DNA of 64,000 bases, taken from the NCBI RefSeq assembly GCF_900156695.1, contig NZ_FTOM01000008.1, positions 1 through 64,000 on the forward strand, read 5' to 3'. Of this stretch, positions 8,730-15,308 are shown in pieces. The notes beneath the pieces were generated by a model that was not told the DNA's origin, did not search any database, and saw only the letters and a program-made list of their open reading frames with translations. Source of the DNA: Phaeovulum vinaykumarii. Lineage in GTDB: Bacteria; Pseudomonadota; Alphaproteobacteria; Rhodobacterales; Rhodobacteraceae. The translations under genes and the position numbers were made by a program. Every line of letters starts with the position of its first letter. The stretch's first letter is position 1.

Positions 8730-9644
8730 ATGTTCACAAGCGCACAGAACCGCGGCCCCTCGTGGGAGGGGCTTCGCGTGGCCTGGGAAGTGGCCCGCGC
8801 CGGCACCGTCTCGGGGGCGGCGCAGGCGCTGGGCGTGCATCACGCCACCATCATCCGCCATGTCGAGGCGCTGGAGGCCGAACTGGGCGTGCGCCTGTTC
8901 CAGCGCCATGCCCGCGGCTACACGCCCACCGAGGCCGGCCACCACCTTCTGGCCGCGGGGCAGACCGCCGAGGAGCTGTTTGCGCAGGCGGTGGCGCGGA
9001 TGCAGGGCGCGGGCGAGGAAATCTCGGGCGAGCTGATCGTGACCGCGCTGCCGGTGCTGTCGCGGCTGGTGATGCCGGCGCTGGCGCGGCTGACGGCGGC
9101 GCATCCGGGGCTGCGGCTGCGCTATCTGACCGACCTGCGGCTGTTCCGGCTGGAGCACGGCGAGGCCCATGTCGCCATCCGCGCCGGCGCCCGCCCGACC
9201 GAACCCGATTACGTCGTGCAATCCTTCGGCCGGCTTCCGGTCGCGCTCTGCGCCTCGGACAGCTACATCGCCGCCCACGGCCTGCCCGAGACCGAAGCCG
9301 ACCTGCGCCGCCATCTGTTCGTGGGCCCCGAGGGCGCCGACATGCGCGCGCCCTTCCATCTGTGGCTGACCGCGCATGTGCCGCCCGACCGGATCGTGCT
9401 GCGCGCCAATTCCCCCGAAGCCCGCGAAGCCGCGGTGCGCGCCGGGCTGGGGATGGGCTTCGTGACCCGCGTGCCCGATCTTCCGGCAGGGTTGACCGAG
9501 GTGCAGACCAGCCTTGACGAATGGGCCTCGAATCTGTGGCTTGTCAGTCACGTAGACCTTCACCGCTCGCCAAAAGTGCAGGCGGTCCTTGCAGCCCTCA
9601 AGGCGGGGGCGCAGGGCTGCGCCGAGACGGGCGCGACGGGCTGA
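8730..9644 (+). CDS. LysR-family transcriptional regulator
   Basis: This 304-residue protein has an N-terminal winged helix-turn-helix (ARAGTVSGAAQALGVHHATIIRHVEALEAELGVRLFQR) and a periplasmic-binding-protein-like C-terminal domain from about residue 95. The helix-turn-helix is slightly unusual, with HHATIIRHV where QPALSRQI-like residues are common; this HHATIxRHV variety occurs in a known alphaproteobacterial LysR subgroup. It is divergent from azoR, so control of azoR and of its own gene is the likely role. Confidence 0.9.
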   Translation: MFTSAQNRGPSWEGLRVAWEVARAGTVSGAAQALGVHHATIIRHVEALEAELGVRLFQRHARGYTPTEAGHHLLAAGQTAEELFAQAVARMQGAGEEISGELIVTALPVLSRLVMPALARLTAAHPGLRLRYLTDLRLFRLEHGEAHVAIRAGARPTEPDYVVQSFGRLPVALCASDSYIAAHGLPETEADLRRHLFVGPEGADMRAPFHLWLTAHVPPDRIVLRANSPEAREAAVRAGLGMGFVTRVPDLPAGLTEVQTSLDEWASNLWLVSHVDLHRSPKVQAVLAALKAGAQGCAETGATG

Positions 9645-9685
9645 GCACCGGCACCGCGCCCCAGACACGACCGGGGCAAGACACC

Positions 9686-10570
9686 ATGACATCGGGCGAA
9701 ATCCGCGGCCATCTGGCCATGCTGGTCTTTGCGGCCTTCGTGGCCGGTTCCTTTCCGCTGGGCGCGATGGTGGCCAATGTCGTCGACCCCGCGGCGCTGA
9801 ACACGCTGCGCTTCGCGCTGGCGGCGGGGCTGCTGCTGGGGGTGGCGCTGGCCACGCGCGGGCGCGCAGCCTATCGCGGCGCCTTTGCCGCGCCCTGGCG
9901 CCACCTGATCCTGGGCGGGCTCTTTGCGGCCTATTTCGTGATGATGTTCGAGGGGTTGAAAACCGCGACGCCGGTCGATGCCTCGGCCATCTTCACGCTG
10001 ACGCCGTTGATGTCGGCGGTCTTCGGGCTGGTGCTGCTGGGCCAGCGCGTGACCTTGCGCATTGCCGCGGCGCTGCTGCTGGGGGCGGCGGGGGCGCTGT
10101 GGGTCATCTTTCGCGGCGACTTCGCGGCGCTGGTGCGCTTCGAGATCGGGCGCGGCGAGGCGATCTATTTCCTGGGCTGCGTGGCCCATGCAATCTACAC
10201 GCCACTGGTGCGGCTTCTCAACCGCGGCGAGCCGGCGGTGGTCTTCTCGCAGGTGGTGCTGAGCGCCAGCTTCGCGCTGCTGGCGGTCTATGCCGCCCCG
10301 GCGATCCTGGCCACCGACTGGCTGCACCAACCCATGATCGTCTGGATCGCGCTGGCCTATACGGCGGTCTTTGCCACCTCGGCCACAGCGGTGCTGCTGC
10401 AATTCGCGGCGCTGTCGCTGCCCTCGTCGAAGGTGATGGCCTATACCTATCTGGTGCCCAGCACGGTGATCTTGTGGCAGGTGGCGCTGGGGGCGGGGAT
10501 GCCGCCGGCGATCACGCTGCCGGGGATCGCGGCGACGGTGGCGGCGCTGGCGATCCTGTTGCGCGCCTGA
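9686..10570 (+). CDS. EamA/DMT family transporter
   Basis: This 294-residue inner-membrane protein has about ten hydrophobic segments in two EamA repeats, each with the family's features (APWRHLILGGLFAAYFVMMFEGLKTATPVDASAIFTLTPL in the first; SSKVMAYTYLVPSTVILWQ in the second). Such proteins export amino acids, nucleobases or other metabolites; the substrate is unknown. It lies 41 bases after the LysR gene on the same strand and may be co-transcribed. The ATG at 9686 has only a weak ribosome site. Confidence 0.85.
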   Translation: MTSGEIRGHLAMLVFAAFVAGSFPLGAMVANVVDPAALNTLRFALAAGLLLGVALATRGRAAYRGAFAAPWRHLILGGLFAAYFVMMFEGLKTATPVDASAIFTLTPLMSAVFGLVLLGQRVTLRIAAALLLGAAGALWVIFRGDFAALVRFEIGRGEAIYFLGCVAHAIYTPLVRLLNRGEPAVVFSQVVLSASFALLAVYAAPAILATDWLHQPMIVWIALAYTAVFATSATAVLLQFAALSLPSSKVMAYTYLVPSTVILWQVALGAGMPPAITLPGIAATVAALAILLRA

Positions 10571-10590
10571 ACGGGGCGCGGAAACGGCAA

Positions 10591-10618
10591 GGGGCGCGCC
10601 CATCGCCGGACGCGCCCC
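10591..10618. terminator. Bidirectional terminator between DMT gene and ecm
   Basis: ggggcgcg (10591-10598) pairs with cgcgcccc (10611-10618); CCTTTG follows on plus and CTTGCCGTTT on minus. It lies between two convergent genes and can serve both. Confidence 0.65.
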
Positions 10619-10643
10619 CCTTTGATGTCCTGCCGCGGCGGCC

Positions 10644-12623
10644 TTATTCGGCCGCGCGCGGTTCGGGATCGGCCAGATCGACGATATCGGCCATGATCCG
10701 GTTCAGGTCGAAATCCTTGGGCGTGTAGACCCGCGCCACGCCCATTTCCTTCAGCCGGACCGCATCTTCGTCGGGGATGATGCCGCCCACCGCCACCGGG
10801 ATATGACCCAGCCCCGCCGCGCGCAGCCGGGTCATCATGTCCTCGAGCAGCGGCAGGTGGCTGCCCGACAGGATCGACAGGCCGATCACATGCGCGCCGT
10901 CCTCGGCGGCCTTGGCGACCAGCTCCTCGGGGGTCAGGCGGATGCCGTCATAGGTGATGTCCATGCCGCAGTCGCGGGCGCGGAAGGCAATCTGCTCGGC
11001 GCCGTTCGAATGCCCGTCAAGGCCCGGCTTGCCCACCAGGAACTTGAGCCGACGGCCCAGCCGCGCCGAGACCGCATCGACCGCCGCACGCAGATCATCC
11101 AGGTTCTCGGTCCGGTTCGAGGGGTTCTTCGACACGCCCGTCGGGCCGCGGTATTCGCCATGCACCTGGCGCATGATCCCCGACCATTCGCCGGTGGTCG
11201 CCCCGGCCTTGGCCGCCGCGATCGAGGCGGGCATGATGTTCTGCCCGCTGGCCGCCGCCTCGCGCAGCGCGCCCAGCGCCAGCTGCACCGCACCTTCGTC
11301 GCGGGCCGCGCGCCAGGCATTCAGCCGCGCGATCTGGTCGGCCTCGACCGCCGGATCCACCACCATGATGCCGCCATCGCCCGCCGTCAGCGGCGAGGGC
11401 TCGCCCTGCTGCCAGCGGTTCACGCCGACCACGACCGTCTCGCCCGATTCGATGCGGGCGATGCGCGCGGCATTGGCTTCGACCAGACGGCCCTTCATGT
11501 AGTCGATCGCGGCGATCGCACCACCCATGGCGTCAAGCGTCGCCAGCTCCTCGCGGGCGCCGGCCTTCAGCTCCTCGACCTTGGCAGTCACGGCAGGGTT
11601 GCCGTCAAAGAGGTCGGCATATTCCAGAAGGTCGGTCTCATAGGCCATGATCTGCTGCATGCGCAGCGACCATTGCTGGTCCCAGGGCCGCGGCAGGCCC
11701 AGCGCCTCGTTCCAGGCCGGAAGCTGCACCGCCCGCGCGCGCGCGTTCTTGGACAGCGTGACGGCCAGCATCTCGATCAGGATGCGGTAGACGTTGTTCT
11801 CGGGCTGCGGCTCGGTCAGGCCAAGGCTGTTGACCTGCACCCCATAGCGAAAGCGGCGATAGCGCGCGTCCTCGATCCCGTAGCGCTCGCGGCAGATCTC
11901 GTCCCACAGTTCGGTGAAGGCGCGCATCTTGCACATCTCGGTGACGAAGCGAATGCCCGCGTTCACGAAGAACGAGATGCGCCCCACCATCGCCGGGAAA
12001 GCCTCGGGCGCGACCCGGCCCTTCAGGTCGTCCAGCACCGCCAGCGCCGTGGCCAGCGCATAGGCCAGCTCCTGCTGCGGCGTCGCCCCCGCTTCCTGGA
12101 GGTGATAGGAACACACGTTCATCGGGTTCCATTTGGGCAGGTGCTGGGCGGTATAGGCGGCGACGTCCGTGATCAGGCGCAGGCTGGGCTTGGGCGGGCA
12201 GATATAGGTGCCGCGGCTCAGATATTCCTTCATGATGTCGTTCTGGACCGTGCCCTGAAGCCGCGAGATATCCGCGCCCTGTTCCTCGGCCACCGCGATA
12301 TAGAGCGACAGAAGCCACGCCGCCGGCGCGTTGATCGTCATCGAGGTATTCATCTGTTCGAGCGGGATGCCGTCGAACAACGTGCGCATGTCGCCCAGAT
12401 GGCTGATCGGCACGCCGACCTTGCCCACCTCGCCGCGCGACAGCACGTGGTCGCTGTCATAGCCGGTCTGGGTCGGCAGGTCGAAGGCCACCGAAAGCCC
12501 GGTCTGCCCCTTGGCCAGGTTCATCCGGTAGAGTTCGTTGGATTTCGCAGCCGTGGAATGGCCCGCATAGGTCCGAAAGAGCCATGGCTTGTCGCGGGCG
12601 GGGGTCTGGGCTTGGTCAGTCAT
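10644..12623 (-). CDS. ecm: (2R)-ethylmalonyl-CoA mutase
   Basis: This 659-residue B12-dependent mutase converts (2R)-ethylmalonyl-CoA to (2S)-methylsuccinyl-CoA in the ethylmalonyl-CoA pathway of acetyl-CoA assimilation. The N-terminal acyl-CoA mutase barrel includes SVAFDLPTQTGYDSDH, MNTSMTINAPAAW and EYLSRGTYICPPKPSLRL. The C-terminal cobalamin domain has KPGLDGHSNG with the cobalt-ligating His at about residue 538, GLSILSGSH and VAVGGIIP. The one-chain layout and ccr nearby favour Ecm over methylmalonyl-CoA mutase, whose activating residues differ. It is divergent from the secreted-protein/ccr genes. Confidence 0.93.
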   Translation of the reverse strand: MTDQAQTPARDKPWLFRTYAGHSTAAKSNELYRMNLAKGQTGLSVAFDLPTQTGYDSDHVLSRGEVGKVGVPISHLGDMRTLFDGIPLEQMNTSMTINAPAAWLLSLYIAVAEEQGADISRLQGTVQNDIMKEYLSRGTYICPPKPSLRLITDVAAYTAQHLPKWNPMNVCSYHLQEAGATPQQELAYALATALAVLDDLKGRVAPEAFPAMVGRISFFVNAGIRFVTEMCKMRAFTELWDEICRERYGIEDARYRRFRYGVQVNSLGLTEPQPENNVYRILIEMLAVTLSKNARARAVQLPAWNEALGLPRPWDQQWSLRMQQIMAYETDLLEYADLFDGNPAVTAKVEELKAGAREELATLDAMGGAIAAIDYMKGRLVEANAARIARIESGETVVVGVNRWQQGEPSPLTAGDGGIMVVDPAVEADQIARLNAWRAARDEGAVQLALGALREAAASGQNIMPASIAAAKAGATTGEWSGIMRQVHGEYRGPTGVSKNPSNRTENLDDLRAAVDAVSARLGRRLKFLVGKPGLDGHSNGAEQIAFRARDCGMDITYDGIRLTPEELVAKAAEDGAHVIGLSILSGSHLPLLEDMMTRLRAAGLGHIPVAVGGIIPDEDAVRLKEMGVARVYTPKDFDLNRIMADIVDLADPEPRAAE

Positions 12624-12874
12624 GCGGGCCTCCGTCAGGCGGGCGATTCAGCGATGCTTCGCAACAAAGTTCTTCACTAACGCGTTTACGCGAAAGAATG
12701 TGTCCCTGTCAATTCGCCGCGCTGCGGCATGCGGGCCACGTCTTCCCCCTGCGACCCGACGGCACCCCTTCGAAACCGGCACAGTTTTCGTTTGCAAAAG
12801 CCGCGGCAGAGGCAAATCCTTCTTCTGGCGGGGCCGCCAGAGCCACGCGGAAGGAAAAAATCCGGAGGGTGAAC
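12624..12874. promoter_or_regulatory. Divergent control region ecm / secreted protein
   Basis: This 251-base region must hold the promoters for ecm (minus) and the small secreted protein (plus). Two possible protein sites are visible: aacgcgtttacgcgaaag (12679-12696), a near copy of which occurs at 14725-14741, and the palindrome TTTGCAAA (12791-12798), which resembles the site reported for the short-chain acyl-CoA regulators of the RamB/PccR (ScfR) family. Only one TTTGCAAA is present. Confidence 0.4.
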
Positions 12875-13207
12875 ATGTTCATGCGGCCAGTCATCAATCT
12901 TGCCATTGCCGGCGCAATCATCGCAACGACGGCTCTGCCGGCGGCGGCGCTCGATCGTCGCGTGCGTATCGTGAACAAGACCGGCTACACGATGGTGCAG
13001 TTCTATGGGTCCAACGTGGGCAGCGATTCCTGGGAGGAGGACATCCTGGGCAGCGACGTCCTGCCGTCGGGATCGTCGGTCATCGTGAACTTCGACGACG
13101 CCTCGGGCTATTGCAAATTCGACTTCAAGGCCGTGTTCGACGATGGCGACGAACTGGTCAGGAAGGGCGTGAACGTCTGCGAGATCGGCACGTTCACCTA
13201 TAACTGA
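12875..13207 (+). CDS. Small secreted protein of unknown function
   Basis: This 110-residue protein has a clear signal peptide: MFMRPVINLAIAGAIIATTALPAAALD, with likely cleavage after the AAA near residue 25. The mature part of about 85 residues is acidic, with two cysteines (GYCKFDF and VNVCEIG) that could form a disulfide, and a RVRIVNKTGYTMVQFY start that suggests a small beta-rich domain. GGAGGG stands 5 bases before the ATG. It lies between the divergent ecm and ccr, 125 bases before ccr, so it may be co-regulated with the ethylmalonyl-CoA pathway. I do not recognise a named family. Confidence 0.82.
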   Translation: MFMRPVINLAIAGAIIATTALPAAALDRRVRIVNKTGYTMVQFYGSNVGSDSWEEDILGSDVLPSGSSVIVNFDDASGYCKFDFKAVFDDGDELVRKGVNVCEIGTFTYN

Positions 13208-13332
13208 TCCGGCCAAGGGTCATAAAATTACAATCGGCGGCCGCTGTGTATTGCATTGTTGCGCCGTCGAAAGTATCTCCTCGGGGATCGCCGCCGATTC
13301 TGCACCGCGGCGAAAACTGGAGGAGACACCCG

Positions 13333-14628
13333 ATGGCCCTTGACGTGCACCCCGACATCGCGCCCTACGAGGCGCCGGAGAAAGACCTCTACGAGATCGG
13401 CGAGATCCCGCCCCTGGGGTATGTGCCGAAGAAGATGTATGCCTGGGCGATCCGGCGCGAACGCCACGGCGAGCCCGAGCAGGCGATGCAGGTCGAGGTC
13501 GTCGACACGCCCGAGATCGACAGCCACGAAGTGCTGGTCCTGGTGATGGCCGCGGGCGTCAACTACAACGGCATCTGGGCCGGTCTGGGCATCCCCGTGT
13601 CGCCCTTCGACAGCCACAAGGCCCCCTATCACATTGCCGGCTCCGATGCCTCGGGCATCGTCTGGAAGGTGGGCGACAAGGTCAAGCGCTGGAAGGTCGG
13701 CGACGAGGTCGTGATCCACTGCAACCAGACCGACGGCGACGACGAGGAATGCAACGGCGGCGACCCGATGTTCTCGCCCAGCCAGCGGATCTGGGGCTAC
13801 GAGACCCCGGACGGTTCCTTCGCGCAATTCACCAACGTGCAGGCCCAGCAGCTCCTGCCGCGGCCCAAGCACCTGACCTGGGAAGAGGCCGCCTGCTATA
13901 CGCTGACGCTGGCCACCGCCTGGCGGATGCTGTTCGGCCACAAGCCGCATGACCTGAAGCCCGGCCAGAACGTGCTGGTCTGGGGCGCCTCGGGCGGGCT
14001 GGGCTCGTATGCGATCCAGCTCATCAATGCCGCCGGCGCCAATGCCATCGGCGTCATCTCCGACGAGGACAAGCGCGACTTCGTGATGGGGCTGGGCGCC
14101 AAGGGCGTGATCAACCGCAAGGACTTCAACTGCTGGGGCCAGCTGCCCAAGGTCAACACCCCCGAATATGCCGCCTGGTTCAAGGAAGCGCGCAAGTTCG
14201 GCGCCGCGATCTGGGAAACGACCGGCAAGGGCAACAACGTCGACATGGTGTTCGAGCACCCCGGCGAGGCCACCTTCCCGGTGTCGGTCTTCGTGGTCAA
14301 GCGCGGCGGCATGGTGGTGATCTGCGCCGGGACCACCGGCTTCAACCTGACCTTCGACGTGCGCTATCTGTGGATGCACCAGAAGCGCATCCAGGGCAGC
14401 CACTTCGCCAACCTCAAGCAGGCCGCGGCCGCCAACAAGCTGATGCTCGAGCGCCGTCTCGACCCCTGCATGTCCGAGGTCTTCCCCTGGGCCGAGATCC
14501 CGGCCGCGCATACCAAGATGTATCGCAACCAGCACAAGCCGGGCAACATGGCGGTGCTGGTGCAGGCGCCGCGCACGGGCCTGCGCACCCTCGAAGACGT
14601 GCTCGAGGCCGGCCCCGTCAAGGCCTGA
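13333..14628 (+). CDS. ccr: Crotonyl-CoA carboxylase/reductase
   Basis: This 431-residue medium-chain dehydrogenase/reductase performs NADPH-dependent reductive carboxylation of crotonyl-CoA to (2S)-ethylmalonyl-CoA, the key step of the ethylmalonyl-CoA pathway. Recognisable parts are the N-terminal YEIGEIPPLGYVPKKMYAWAIRRERHG, AAGVNYNGIWAGLG, HIAGSDASGIV, the nucleotide fold VLVWGASGGLGSYAIQL, and SHFANLKQAAAAN, all typical of Ccr and not of plain enoyl reductases. GGAGGAG precedes the ATG at 13333. A strong terminator follows. Its product is epimerised and passed to the adjacent Ecm. Confidence 0.97.
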   Translation: MALDVHPDIAPYEAPEKDLYEIGEIPPLGYVPKKMYAWAIRRERHGEPEQAMQVEVVDTPEIDSHEVLVLVMAAGVNYNGIWAGLGIPVSPFDSHKAPYHIAGSDASGIVWKVGDKVKRWKVGDEVVIHCNQTDGDDEECNGGDPMFSPSQRIWGYETPDGSFAQFTNVQAQQLLPRPKHLTWEEAACYTLTLATAWRMLFGHKPHDLKPGQNVLVWGASGGLGSYAIQLINAAGANAIGVISDEDKRDFVMGLGAKGVINRKDFNCWGQLPKVNTPEYAAWFKEARKFGAAIWETTGKGNNVDMVFEHPGEATFPVSVFVVKRGGMVVICAGTTGFNLTFDVRYLWMHQKRIQGSHFANLKQAAAANKLMLERRLDPCMSEVFPWAEIPAAHTKMYRNQHKPGNMAVLVQAPRTGLRTLEDVLEAGPVKA

Positions 14629-14655
14629 GCGCCCCCCATTTCCGGCACAGCTTCG

Positions 14656-14684
14656 CCCCGCCCGGTCCGTCCGGGCGGGGTTTT
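14656..14684 (+). terminator. Rho-independent terminator of ccr
   Basis: ccccgcccgg (14656-14665) and ccgggcgggg (14671-14680) form a perfect 10-pair stem with a 5-base loop, followed by TTTT. Confidence 0.92.
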
Positions 14685-14705
14685 GCGTCCGAAAGAGGAG
14701 CATTT

Positions 14706-14719
14706 TTACGAAATCGTAA
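14706..14719. promoter_or_regulatory. Palindrome ttacga-aa-tcgtaa upstream of kinase operon
   Basis: A perfect 6-2-6 inverted repeat lies in the promoter region of the periplasmic protein/kinase operon, six bases before an acgcgttta motif that resembles the one near ecm. It may be an operator; no cognate protein is known to me. Confidence 0.3.
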
Positions 14720-14846
14720 GTGCTGACGCGTTTAGGTGAAGTGTCTCTCTGGGGGCGGTTCCGCGTCTGGCTGGCCGGGCCGCCCCTCTGGTTTTCTGCC
14801 GGTTCGGGACCCTCTCGACCGGCGCACGTTGCGGAGCCCGCCGGTC

Positions 14847-15308
14847 ATGCGCCTGATCCTTGCCGTTCTCCTTGCACTTCTGCCGCTGGACGCGCAGGCC
14901 GAACAGGTGCTGTTGCGCCTGACCGGGCCGGCCGGCGGTCTGGCGCTGACGCGGGCCGATCTGGACGCGCTGCCCCAGCAGGATTTCGACACCACGACCA
15001 TCTGGACCGAGGGCGTGCACCATTTCTCCGGCCCGGCGCTGGCCGATGTCGTGGCGCTGGTCGGGCTGACGGGCCTGCCCCTGCGGCTGAGCGCGGCCAA
15101 TGATTATGCCGTCGATTTCGCGGCCGCCGACATCGGCCCGACCGCCCCGATCATCGCCACGCGCATCGACAGGGCCGCCTTTTCCGCGCGCCAGAAAGGA
15201 CCGCTCTGGGTGGTCTATCCCTTTGACGCGGCAGACGAATACCGAACCGAGGCCATCTATGCCCGCGCCATCTGGCAATTGGTGGCGATCGAGGCGCGAA
15301 CCCCATGA
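14847..15308 (+). CDS. Periplasmic molybdopterin-binding-like domain protein
   Basis: This 153-residue protein has a short signal peptide (MRLILAVLLALLPLDAQAEQ). The mature part looks like a reduced sulfite-oxidase/YedY-type pterin-binding fold: LTRADLDALPQQDFDTTTIWTEGVHHFSGPALADVVALVG matches the start of that domain, and NDYAVDF and GPLWVVYPFD follow. The catalytic cysteine and most of the Moco pocket are missing, so a sensing or scaffold role is more likely than catalysis. Its stop overlaps the start of the hybrid kinase (ATGA), which points to a function as the periplasmic partner of that sensor. The start at 14847 is favoured by the signal peptide. Confidence 0.72.
   Translation: MRLILAVLLALLPLDAQAEQVLLRLTGPAGGLALTRADLDALPQQDFDTTTIWTEGVHHFSGPALADVVALVGLTGLPLRLSAANDYAVDFAAADIGPTAPIIATRIDRAAFSARQKGPLWVVYPFDAADEYRTEAIYARAIWQLVAIEARTP

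Noticed and set aside
8637-9692. N-terminal extension of azoR to 548 residues
   Set aside because: The extension is antisense to the LysR gene; the AzoR start at 8636 has a good ribosome site and the family N-terminus.
12791-12798. Full ScfR/PccR double site
   Set aside because: Only one TTTGCAAA is present; no second copy stands at the expected short spacing.
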